Below the pieces are notes generated by a model. It did no database searches. It had not been told where the DNA came from and saw only the letters and a list, made by a program, of their open reading frames with translations. Of a DNA stretch of 64,000 nucleotides, positions 1 to 10,277 are shown one piece after another. Source of the DNA: Microplitis mediator (taxonomy: Eukaryota; Arthropoda; Insecta; Hymenoptera; Braconidae); contig NC_079971.1 in the NCBI RefSeq assembly GCF_029852145.1, positions 17,200,667-17,264,666 of the forward strand, given 5' to 3'. Each line of letters begins with the position of its first letter. The stretch's first letter is position 1. A program made the position numbers and the translations under genes.

Positions 1-1778
1 TGAGTAAAACCAGACGTTGATCCAGGAACTTGATTTATTCTTTGTCTGAACTGTTGAGGTCTCATTGAATTATTTTGAGGTCTATAATAATTCGTGTTGT
101 TTCTCATTTGTACTCCGTATTTATTATTATATGTTCCTGGTGATGTTGCTACCATTAAATTGCACCGGGTAGGTTCTAGGTCTTCTTCTTGGTAATTTAT
201 TTCCTCCTCTGCCAATTGCATCATATTAAATCTCGGTTTTTCTTGAAATTTCACCGTTTTGGACACCACAGCTGGTTGTTGTGCTTCTTCGATACAACGA
301 GTAGCTTCATGTAGAGCATTTAATAGATCTTCATAAGAGTGTACCGATCTAGCGAAGACAAGAGTCCGCAACTCATCAGTCAAGTGGTTCCTGATACATG
401 AGACTTGCTCGGATACTGGTGGAGGTATTTGCATCGCTTGATATTTTTGCTGGATCTTTAAGACGAACTCAGTTACATTATCACCTGGTCTCATTCTCAT
501 TCGGCTGATTTCCATGATGATTTGATGATCCGTTGCCGAACTACCGAAGGCTTTTCTAAATTCAGATTTAAATTGAGCATAATTTGTCCAGCGGAGATAG
601 TTAGCATCAAACCATCTCGCTGCCGCTCCTTGTAGTATATAGCTCATGGCTTTTAATAAATCCCATTCAGACCAGCCTTCTCTGTGTGATCTGGCCTCAG
701 CAGCGTAAAGGAAATCATTCACCGTCATGTTTTCTTGGGGAAAATGAAGATTTCCCATTTTTAAACTCTGTAGAATGTCTTTCGATCTTCTGTCGTCGTT
801 GTATCTGCCTAGATTCGGTTGATTAGCAGGATTTGGAGCGGGTACCCCCGGCTGATTATAAAAACCATGGGCCTGGGGATATTCCCCTGCTCTTCCTCTC
901 TGATAATCGTTGTTTACCGGAATCTGGCCTTGTGGTCCCATTTGTAGTTGACGTATTTGATCAATTAATTGGTTTATTCTTTCCTCAGCTGGTATATTTT
1001 GATTATTGGCATCTGGTCTGTCCACGCGATGGTTACCAGGTTGACCTTGTAGTAGGTGCTGATCTTGAAATCCGTGATACTGAAGTCTGTCAGCAGCTGG
1101 GCCCTCCCCCCTCGCCAAATGTTGACCCATGGGGGCAACGTTTGCATTATTTAATTGGAGCTCAGCTGCTCTCCAGTCTACCGGTGAGTTGGAACGCCAA
1201 GACTGATCTCTTGAATGCCACCTGTTGTCTGATTCTCTTCTTACATCCAATACTTCCCGCATTAGTTGAGATAATTGATTAATTTGCGCAGCATTGTGTT
1301 CATTGGTGAGTCTTTGATTTTCGGACAACTGGCGTATTTGCTGAGTACTGCTGTCCATGCGATCGAGTAGTCTTTGCATATCCGGTGGTATGTTATTTTC
1401 AAGATGGTTCAGACTTCCAGCAAAATCCATCTGATCATGTTCTGGTATTGGCCTACGGGGAACCTGGGCCTGCAGTATGGGTGGAAAATCCAACCCACCT
1501 GCGGCTAGATTTAACCCGTGGCTACCTGTGTTCGAATTTGAAGGTAATCGATTCTGTAGTAACGAATACGGAGGCGGCGGATTCTGTGGTAATGACATCG
1601 ATGGTAGTGAACTTGCAGTCGTTGTAATCGTCGGTGTAGTTCTTGTTGATGTTGTAACTGTTGTAATTGTTGATGTCATTACAGGCCTACCAGGATTCGG
1701 TGACATAGGTTGATGACTGTAACCTCGACCTGCTGATAATCGACGTACTGAAGAATCTGGGTCTTGCTGATTCACCAT
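1..1778 (-). CDS. Ty3/gypsy-type Gag, partial (runs off the left edge)
   Basis: An open frame of 592 codons starts at the ATG at 1778-1776 and reaches the window edge without a stop. The N-terminal ~110 residues are rich in Ser, Thr, Pro and Asn. A Gln-rich, probably coiled region follows. From about residue 330 there is a Retrotrans_gag-like domain, with the segments GAAARWFDANY near residue 383, then an EF.KAF helix and an R.RPGDNV.EFV motif. No CCHC knuckle is reached before the edge. Gag forms the particle of an LTR retrotransposon. The frame is intact and is preceded on the same strand by a leader, a primer site (2525-2515) and an LTR (4416-2526), so this is the 5' end of a structurally good element whose pol lies to the left. 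Assignment to Ty3/gypsy rests on the gag type and tRNA-Lys-type primer site. The family is not named. Confidence 0.8.
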   Translation of the reverse strand, partial: MVNQQDPDSSVRRLSAGRGYSHQPMSPNPGRPVMTSTITTVTTSTRTTPTITTTASSLPSMSLPQNPPPPYSLLQNRLPSNSNTGSHGLNLAAGGLDFPPILQAQVPRRPIPEHDQMDFAGSLNHLENNIPPDMQRLLDRMDSSTQQIRQLSENQRLTNEHNAAQINQLSQLMREVLDVRRESDNRWHSRDQSWRSNSPVDWRAAELQLNNANVAPMGQHLARGEGPAADRLQYHGFQDQHLLQGQPGNHRVDRPDANNQNIPAEERINQLIDQIRQLQMGPQGQIPVNNDYQRGRAGEYPQAHGFYNQPGVPAPNPANQPNLGRYNDDRRSKDILQSLKMGNLHFPQENMTVNDFLYAAEARSHREGWSEWDLLKAMSYILQGAAARWFDANYLRWTNYAQFKSEFRKAFGSSATDHQIIMEISRMRMRPGDNVTEFVLKIQQKYQAMQIPPPVSEQVSCIRNHLTDELRTLVFARSVHSYEDLLNALHEATRCIEEAQQPAVVSKTVKFQEKPRFNMMQLAEEEINYQEEDLEPTRCNLMVATSPGTYNNKYGVQMRNNTNYYRPQNNSMRPQQFRQRINQVPGSTSGFT

Positions 1779-2514
1779 GATTATTATTTATTTATTAAAT
1801 ATTTATTATTTATAAATAATAATTTATTTTACTTGATGGATTAAATTTTACCGAACTTAAACTTTTGTTTATATATTTTAGTTTAAGTTAAAATTTAGTA
1901 AATCTTTTATTTTGAATTTTGTGTCTGAGTAAATCTTAATCTTTTGTTCACAATTTTAACTCTGAACAAAATTGATCTTTTATTTACGATTTTAAGTCCG
2001 AGTAAAATTTTTAATCTTTTTATTTTTCAGTCTTAGGTTTGAGTTTTCTAAATTTAGAATTATGACGCATCCGGTAGCGAGTAAAATTTTAGTTTACAGT
2101 ATTTTACTTTATTTTTATTTTTTTCGAGTAGTTATTTTATTTATTTAGCATAAATTATTTTAAGTAGATATTTTAATTATGTTAATTCTTAATAATTATT
2201 TTAAGTATCACTATTATTTTTGTACTTTATTTTATCTAATTAAAATAATACTTTTATCGTAGTTTTTTTCGTATTTTCCCAATTAAAAATTTTCACGATT
2301 ATTTTTTCGGCTATTAAAACAAAATTTTTCCGTAATTTTATATTTCCGTTTTCACCTATTTCAAAAATTTTCAAATCTTTTCCAAAATTTTTTTTTCTCG
2401 ACACCCACGCCACACTAATTTTTATTTTTCCAATTTTTCTATTTTTCACGCGACTATTTATTATAAATCAACTCCTCAACCTCTCTTACAATTATTTACG
2501 GGGTTTTTATTAAA
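1779..2514 (-). other. Untranslated leader of the gypsy element
   Basis: These ~735 bases lie between the primer site and the gag start on the minus strand. They are extremely AT-rich with many TTTTA and AAATT runs and hold no convincing ORF. A 69-codon frame at 2449-2240 is Lys/Ile/Asn-rich and is best explained by base composition. Confidence 0.6.
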
Positions 2515-2525
2515 GTTGGGCGCCA
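2515..2525 (-). other. Primer binding site, tRNA-Lys type
   Basis: On the minus strand the sequence reads TGGCGCCCAAC. It starts with the TGG that pairs with the CCA end of a tRNA. It matches the tRNA-Lys-type primer sites known from gypsy-class elements and lies immediately inside the proposed LTR end. The same 11 bases occur on the plus strand at 17873-17883. Confidence 0.75.
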
Positions 2526-4416
2526 AATATAACAGGGCTATGCTGCTACTCTGGTCGTCCTTTATCAAGGGCGCCACTGGAAGTAATAACGGCCTCCCAG
2601 AGCCGGATCTTCGATCATCAGGGTCGTTGTAAATTTATTAATTGTAAGAGAGAGGAGAGGAAGGATAATTTATAATAATTTTAATACACTTTTTATTTAA
2701 TCTTTTGACCTTTTATTTATTTAATAAACCTTTTAACCTTATAAACCTTTTAACCTTTATAAACCTTATAACAATTTGTCAATTACCTTTGACGACCTTA
2801 TAAACCTTATAAACCTTATGACCATATACCTTATAAACCTTATACCTTATAACTACCGTCAACTACCTTTGACGTTGTAAAACCTTATTTTAAGCCAACT
2901 ACCTTTGGCATCACACACACACGCACACAACTTTATTACTACTATTGGCCAACTACCTTTGGCATTTATTTAAAACAACTTAAAATCGTCGTACCTGACG
3001 AACAATAATTAACAATAATAATTAATTAAAATTGATCCCCTGGATCTATACACGCGCACACTCACATTAGTCCCCTGGACTTATTTCCACACACACTGAT
3101 TTTAAATAATATTAAAATGGCGTCCGGCCATTTTCCCGCCACGCTTTTACAGTATTAATAAATTAATTAATTTGAGAATAAGAAAATTTATTAATTAATT
3201 TATTTTATCAAATTTACTTTTACTTTCTTTCAACCAACAATTATCTGTATCCACAATAAATTTACATCAGAGATCTCGATACCGCGTTTACCCGATATTT
3301 CAAAGTATGCGTTACTGACTACTTTGGATTTCCGACTTTTATTTCTCTTGCATTGTTATTAATTTTATTGCGGAAAATTACTAACTAATTTTACTTAATA
3401 ATTTTAATTATTAATTAACTAATTTAATTTCAGACTTTTCGCGTCTGTTTATTTTATCTTATTTATGAAATTATTTATTTCGATAAATCTGGTTTAATTA
3501 ATTTATTTAATTTTATTTACTTGTTTTAATTAAACACTTATAATTAACGCGGACTCGACCACGAAATTTCTGGCTTGTGTTTTCACACAATAGGCTTAGA
3601 ATTTTCTACGACGCAATAATTCCGGCAATGGCCTGGAATTATGGACGACGCCCTGGATTCGGCTGAAGGGCCTGGATCCAGTTAGACAACGTCTGGCTTA
3701 AATGAATTTTAACAAAATTTACACTAATTAATCTATTACGGGCCTAGACGCGGATTACCCGACGAACGACTAAGTAATTTTATAGAATTAAATTAATATT
3801 CTGGCTTGGGCCTAGAACAATTAATTTAATTAATACCTGATGTTAAATTCTGATGCGTAGTTTTCTCTGGCTTGTCTCCGTTTCGTCTTGTTGGGTTCCT
3901 TTGTCTCGTCTTGTTAGGTTCCTTTGTCTTGGTCTTGACTCTCCTTGACTATCGTCTCTCAAAATTCCAATTTTACTCGTACTCTCCTTCACCTGCTTTT
4001 CCAGTATAATTAATTAGGTGTTATAAATGATACCGGCTAATGGCCTGGTATCGATAATATTTAGAAATAATATCGCTTGGTTCCACAATTAGAATCCAAG
4101 TCTAAATTAATTAATTACCTGAGTTAGTGCAGCGTCTCAATCCTTCGGAGGTCTGTCCGGTTGTGTTCCGGTCTCGATTTTTCTCTTCGACACTTATCAC
4201 GGTGCACCCACTCGATTAAATTCGGCAACTTCCGGAAATCTGGAAACTCCTACTTACAACTAGAGAGGGGGATTGACGGACAAGCCCCGACAATTACCAC
4301 TCCTGGTGACAAGTCGCGCTCTACCCGGATAACCCTGGAGTAGTTATAGTTTTTACCGACGGCGCGTATACTAGGTAATCGTAGTAACGCGGAAAATTCA
4401 AATTTTCCCTGTTACA
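2526..4416 (-). repeat. Long 5' LTR of the gypsy element (~1.9 kb)
   Basis: Read on the minus strand, this block begins TGTAACAGGG at 4416 and ends CCCTGTTATATT just before the primer site. The ends are short inverted repeats, as expected for an LTR. The inner edge is fixed by the primer site to within 2-3 bases. The outer edge is inferred from the inverted match. Inside lie a run of diverged short tandem repeats of the CCTTATAAA type at 2690-2880, several copies of a CAACTACCTTTG motif at 2773-2960, and GC-richer patches. The second LTR lies outside the window, so identity between LTRs cannot be judged. Confidence 0.65.
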
Positions 4417-6529
4417 AGCTTATTTTTGTTTGTTCTATGTGAAAGTTCGTTCGATCGCCTTCAATTTCTACTATGCAGCGCATTGATTTAACCTCTATTT
4501 TTTTCTACTAGAGAAAAGGTTTCGAACATTTACAAAATATTATGCAAACTAATTTTATGCAGGTTTTCACTTTGATTATATCCACAATTTTAAACCGATC
4601 GCCTTGAAATTTGGTATACGTATTTTGTGGCTGACTACCTTGATCGAGTTTGAAAATGAGCTCAGTCGGTCGATTGGTTCAGAAGTTATAGCATTTCAAA
4701 ATTTTCAAAATGTCCAAAATTAATATTTTTAACTTATTTTTCCGTCAATATCTTTTGAATGTGATAACTTATTAACTTTCTATAAAACTCTTCTGGAAGC
4801 TCTTTAAATAAGCTTCAATTTTGATGCCTATATATGTGCCTAGACCAATGAAATTACTTATTTTACCATTCATTAAATGAAATTTTGCTATTGCATTAGT
4901 TCTCCTACTTTTTAGTTAATTTATGGAGCTAATTAAATCTATATCGTTGCAAGGTGACACATATAAAACCCAAACATCTCAATTCAGTGGGTATATCCAA
5001 TTTTCTTTTATCGACAGTGTATAAATAATACGATATATCAATAAGAAGATGAACATTAGTTATGGCGATAATATTCTCTATATCTACTGGACGTTTGATA
5101 TTCTAATAGGATTTTTATTTTGAATATTAGTACTCATGTCAAGTATGACACTTTGATATATCACAATCAAATTTTAATTTTAGATTATTTTATTAGTGGA
5201 TTTTATTGAAAGCAAATTATTGCTTTTGTCCTTATGGTAGAATTTTCGAGGAATAAAACTATAATCTATTATAATTCTTCGAATAAGATCCGAGTACCAT
5301 TGGTCCGATAGTTTTAACATATGCATAGGTATCTTTAAATAACGTCAAATCAAAACATATAGTGCATTATCATCAAAAATTCTTCTGGAGCTCATTTAGT
5401 TAGCTTCAATTTTTGGCATCATACTTAAAATTTTTTGATTTTTTTTGTTCTATTATTTTGAGAATTTTTAAAAAAAATGTTAAAAAAATTTTATTTCGTT
5501 ATTAACGTTTATTTGAAAGGTGATAATAATCAAAAAATGAGAAATCTACTTCCATTTTGGCTGCCGAATGGCCTTTTTTATTTGTGGGATCATCACCAAA
5601 ACCATGCAAGTTTGAAAAGTAAAATGCTAAGAACTTCTAAGCGAAATCAAAGTCAACTACTGGAAAACTAAAAACAATGTTACGGTATGCCATAGTGTCA
5701 ATCAGTGTGTAGGTTTATGGAGAGAGGGAGTGGTCCGGGTTTAAGCATCTAAAATTTATTTAAATTAATAACAATAAATGAATCTTATCGGAGAGAACAG
5801 TTACATTCTTGAAGATGCGTATCGATACATTATAAATAAATTAATTAATTAACTGAAACTTAACAATAATCTAATAATATTTGGTAAAATATTACAATAA
5901 TCGTAACTAGATACTCGACAACTTATTCTTTAGCAAACTTGTAAAACTATCGTGAATGGATCTCATACCGAGTTTAATTGTACAACAATTAGACTAAAAA
6001 TTAACATAGTTCTCATAATTATTTATAAATTAATATTCATAAACCTTGAACATAATTTTAAACTGTAACAGTAATTTTTATAAATGTCTCAGATCTTTAC
6101 TTTTTTCTTTAATTAAAACAGTACCATAATTCCTGAAGACTTTGACTTGAAACTCAGTTAATCATTAAAAATTATAATAATTAGTTCACTGTTTTAAGAT
6201 AATACTTCTGAAGCAATAATCTATACCTGGAGCCTTCCGCAATGCCATGATACTGTAGTGCCATACTCGAACATGTCTGCTCGTTACGAGTGACTGGAAG
6301 TGAATGCTCTGATCTGCACTCTTCGAAGGATTGTGTTCAAATCCCTATATTCAAAATTCTAAACCTCGAAACTAAACGTTATTGTTATCTACAACTGAAC
6401 TCTATACTCCAATTCATAATTTAACTCAAACTCTTAAACTATACAATTTCAAAAGCTTAACGAGTGAGAATGAAACTGTATCACTACTATAGTCCCAAAG
6501 ACTGTTATTATATTAAGTATGGATATCCC
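4417..6529. other. No gene seen; AT-rich intergenic sequence
   Basis: There are no coding frames with family features. Phrases such as a GATCGCCTTGAAATTTGG stretch near 4598 resemble the text found inside the palindromic and AACTTCCCGCT repeats elsewhere in the window. This suggests old repeat remnants, but no boundaries could be fixed. Confidence 0.5.
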
Positions 6530-7624
6530 AATGTGGTTGCTCTCCTGGACTTGGCTTTGGGCGAGATCGCAGAAGTCTTCAAGTGAATTCTCGACGTAAA
6601 CTGAGGTTTAGTGACAGAGTGATAGACCCCTATGTTTCAATCAGCGAGCCATTTGCTGCATGAAGTTGATATCCTAATGGTGTAGGCTTGCATTTCATCC
6701 GCCCGTATGGATAAACAGAGACATCTGAACCAGAATCCACGAGGTATTGAGTATTCGTGGTTAGATCGACGACGAAAAGGCGGTTAGAAGATGCGAGAAA
6801 GTCGCTTTCCGCCGCTAGTTACTCTCGTTCACGTTTCCTGCAAACTTGCATCCTAGCGTACATTTGTACGCGGTTTTACCAAACTTGGTGTGATAATAAC
6901 AGATACCTGTTTTATCAAGTTTTCGTGGCTTCGATTTGCTTCGAGAGTGATTTTTTTGTTCTCGAGCTGGAGATCTGTCGTGGTTCTGATAAAACGCTGT
7001 CGTCAGTGCTGCTACCTGACGAGATAGTTCGCTCACTTGTTTCTGCAGTGCAATCGTCTCTTGCGAAGATGATGATGAAGCTAAAGCAGTGGTGTGAATC
7101 ACTGAGAACATCTCATGTAATTTGTCAGCTGTTTTGGCTAACTGGTCGATGGTGGCAGTTGATGGAGAGGTGGCTAGAAGCTCTTGTGTCTTCTTGGGCA
7201 AGTTTGCCAGCCATCTTGCTTTCAGAACAGCGTCATCAATTGTCGGCGCGAGCGATTTAAGATGGCGGAGGAACTGTTATGGTGATCGGTCACCGATCGC
7301 TTCGCCATCTAGAAGCTGACGCAGTTTAGCTTCTTCTCATTTTGAATAACACGCGATGAGCGTGGCTCTCAACTAAGCGTATGGCGTCGTCGTTAGTGGG
7401 TTGATGATGAGGGTCTCAACCTCACATGCATACTCTGTGTCGATGAGAGAAACCGCGTGGTTGAATTTCTCTCTCTCAGTTGCTACGCCGTGGATCGCAA
7501 ACTGAGCCTCGAGCCGTGCCAAACTATAAACTCACTCGTTTTGGGTTAAAGTGAAGTGCCTCGAGCGAGTTGACGATCATTAGTTTAGCGTCAACAAACT
7601 CATCGCCTACCTTGGGATCTGACA
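6530..7624 (-). pseudogene. Decayed gypsy gag-protease
   Basis: On the minus strand an ATG at 7624 starts a Gag-like frame (MSDPKVGDEFVDAKLM). It continues, through at least one frameshift and several stops, into LRHLKSLAP and LKARWLANLP segments near 7260-7200. An open stretch follows at 7201-6815 with a Ser/Gln-rich helix and the zinc-binding-like segment CYYHTKFGKTAYKC. Past this point lies an aspartic-protease active site, YLVDSGSDVSVYP, at about 6735-6700. In-frame stops follow, and similarity is lost by about 6530. These parts belong to a Ty3/gypsy polyprotein. Reverse transcriptase and integrase are absent, so the copy is truncated and dead. It sits directly downstream of a primer site and LTR on the same strand (8104-8087, 8423-8105). 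Confidence 0.8.
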
Positions 7625-8086
7625 TAGTAAATGTATGAGACACATTAACACAATAGAACAAATACAAAACTTATAATACCACTGTAAGCGGATTAGTGTC
7701 CGTCGAAGCTGACTCACCGTTGAGGAATGTTCGAGACGCTTCGAGTCGCACGAAAATTATCACTGGGCGAAAATTGAACGCGAACGATAATTTTTATTCA
7801 CTGTATTTTGCACAGGAATTTACTGATCACTTTTATCACGATTTAATTTGCACCCCGATGGTGTCCTTTAAATTATAAACCAGTGCGGCATATGTCCAAA
7901 ATGCCCCGCAATGCACCAGCCGTGATAAAAGGCTTGTACAACACTTAATTCACTCACTTCACTGTTGTAAAGAACTCGCGGAATTAATATGTCGCGATCA
8001 GATATCAGCGAAGACACGATGTTGTACACTCAACGTGCTATTTGCCACGTGGAACTTGTGCACGAAATGGCGTCCTCTTGAATATT

Positions 8087-8104
8087 ACGTCGGGCAGTCA
8101 CCAA
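8087..8104 (-). other. Primer binding site of the decayed gypsy element
   Basis: The minus strand reads TTGGTGACTGCCCGACGT right after the LTR end. Many insect gypsy elements have a TGGTGAC..CCCGACG primer site in this place. It is a different primer class from the tRNA-Lys type used by the elements at 2525 and 17873. Confidence 0.6.
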
Positions 8105-8423
8105 TGTAGTGACTGGGATGAGGTTCATGGAAAATCACTACGACAAATAATTTATCTGACTCCAATTATTAGTGTTAACAAAATAATAAATGATTAGTTT
8201 TATTTAATGAATTATATAATACAAGGTAATGCTGGTTGCATTAGATATGTGTTAGCTAGTTGCCGTGTATCTCTCTATTGTACGTGTGTACTGGTGTGTA
8301 CTGTTGCTACCGAATATCGTATCCGCGTAAGGGAAATATTCGGCGATCGATGACGATCAATTATTGACGGTCTTATCCGAAATTATGAATATCAATAATA
8401 TAAGTAGTGACGTAGTCGCTACA
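8105..8423 (-). repeat. LTR, 319 bp, of the decayed gypsy element
   Basis: On the minus strand this block begins TGTAGCGACTACG and ends CAGTCACTACA. The ends are TG...CA with a 9-base imperfect inverted repeat (TGTAGCGAC against GTCACTACA). The primer site follows at once, which fixes the inner end. The outer end lies next to a TA-rich stretch, so a target-site duplication cannot be called. Confidence 0.75.
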
Positions 8424-8439
8424 TATATATTAAAAAACG

Positions 8440-9100
8440 TGGAAAAATTCGACGCCGACCCGTGGTTAAAAATTAATTCAAACAATTAAAAGTTACCCAG
8501 TGAGCAAATGTTAGCTGTCATCTATAAGGAAAGCTTGGACTTTAACCGAGTAATCGATCCAACGGATGGATTAAAGAGAGATTTGGTTGAAACCTCGAAC
8601 GTAACGGCCCCGTTTTGATATTTTGAACAATTTCGATTTGTGATGAAAGTACAATTAAGTCGCGAATAATGGTTAAAGGTTAAAAATCATCCGAATTTGT
8701 TTTATTGAACAATTAAATTTGCCTAAGCATCGGCCTGAGTCTGATCAAGTGACGTGGTGGTATTCGCGCGAACCTGTTTTTTTGTGTTGGACAAGCATAG
8801 TAGAGTGTTGAACTTTTCGAACTAATGTTGTTCATTAATTAATGAATTGCGTATGATAAATAAATGTAAGAATTTAAACGAGTGACCGAAACACAATTAA
8901 TTATATTATATTATTTTTATTCGATACGATTCGCAGAGCTGTGGATCATCTATATCTTGTCCATAACGACAGTGGAGCCTTCGCCGTGTAAAATACTCCG
9001 ACGTTACCCGTCAAGTTTTTTTTTAAGACGTACAATTGTATGTGCGTTCCCGGAAAATAAAATAATAGTTTATTTTATTTTTTCAATTGAATTTTTGTAT
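8440..9100 (+). repeat. LTR fragment related to the LTR at 16.9 kb
   Basis: This stretch shares a colinear series of blocks with 16945-17580: AAAAATTCGAC followed by GACCCGTGG, CCGAGYAATCGATCCAA, AAGCATCGGC, an AATACTC-GACGT block, and finally a CGGA-AATAAAATAA polyadenylation-like end. I judge the two about 70% similar by eye. No primer site or gag follows here; LINE sequence begins within about 100 bases. It is therefore an isolated fragment. Confidence 0.55.
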
Positions 9101-9186
9101 CGAGCAAAATTCTGTGTAAATTAGTGATATTTATTAACGTAAAGTGGTGGCCACATTCTCTGGTAGGTTAGGCATAACCTGTAGTA

Positions 9187-10247
9187 TGGGTGATGATAAA
9201 GTCGATAACAATGAAAAGGAGCCTATGCCCAGAGCTAACAACAAACACAGATCATGCTCATCCAGCGCACTAGAGGGCTTGTAACTAGCAGTAGGGAACG
9301 AGAATAACAACAAGCAACACATTAAAAGAGAAAGACCCTCAAAAGCTGCACAGCATTCGGTATACAGTTTAATTTCTTACGGTCATATAGCAGACTTCTT
9401 TAAGAGAACCACGTTAAAAAGAAGCAGTGACAACGCTTTACACATACTGGTATCGGATAGTACAAGCGCACTACAAAATAGAGTTTATCACTCATGTTCA
9501 TCATCCTCTGCGGCAACTATTCATTCGGACATGAATAACCTAGAGCAATCTATACAGCAAGCGATGACCATTAATGACCTATTTCAGAAAAGAGAGAGTT
9601 AGAGGACGCAGGACCGGGATAACCTATCTGAAATAAAAAAGATCCTCTTGGATAAAATAGCAGAGTCAAGTCTAGCGTGCACCAAGGAAAGAAATAAAGT
9701 AAAATCCGAGTTAGAAAAGAAAAATAAAGCCTTACATAAAGAGTTAATTCAAGTGAAATTGAGAGTTAACGATCTAGAATCTTCACTCCGTACTAATGAG
9801 AATTCTCTACTCCCTAGTACTAACTTAGTCGACACAAGTGTCATAGAAAAACGTCTGGTAAAATCTCGGTTAAACGCTATTGAGAAAAAGCTATGCAAAA
9901 ACAACGCGATAATAAGAAACCTTACCTGTAACATCAATAAGGCGAGCAAATCCCAATACAGGGTAATGGAGACCAAAAAAATGTTAAAAGTCTCAGTGTT
10001 CATAGATCATGACTTAACACTATTGGAAGGTAAAATTGCAGAGGAATTAAGAGATGAATGCGAAAGGTTGAGTAGTAAGGGCTACAAAGTAGAATACGAT
10101 TTCCAAAAGCTAATAGTGAATAATTCTGTTATACCGTGGGATCTATCCATTGATACCTCGGTCTCTGTCTTCGGATATAGATCACACAGCTGGAGTGCCT
10201 CCCTCTACGTCTTATACTTTACATGCACCAGAAAGTATGAATATTGA
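9187..10247 (+). pseudogene. LINE ORF1 (coiled coil), decayed
   Basis: Reading from MGDDKVDNNEKEP, the frame is broken by stops near 9282 and 9600 and then stays open for ~200 codons. The open part is highly charged and predicted coiled coil (for example KVKSELEKKNKALHKELIQV). It ends close to a conserved-looking PWDLSIDTS segment. No zinc knuckle is present. It lies just upstream of an endonuclease-RT frame, as ORF1 does in two-ORF LINEs, where it packages the RNA. The ORF1 call rests mainly on this position and on the coiled coil. Confidence 0.6.
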
Positions 10248-10277
10248 TGGGCCAGACGTCCCTCAAGCAAAAAACTA

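Noticed and set aside
833..1713. Plus-strand frames opposite gag
   Set aside because: They are the complement of the intact minus-strand gag frame and show no family features.
6757..7319. Plus-strand frames opposite the decayed gag-protease
   Set aside because: Gag, zinc-site and protease motifs are all on the minus strand.
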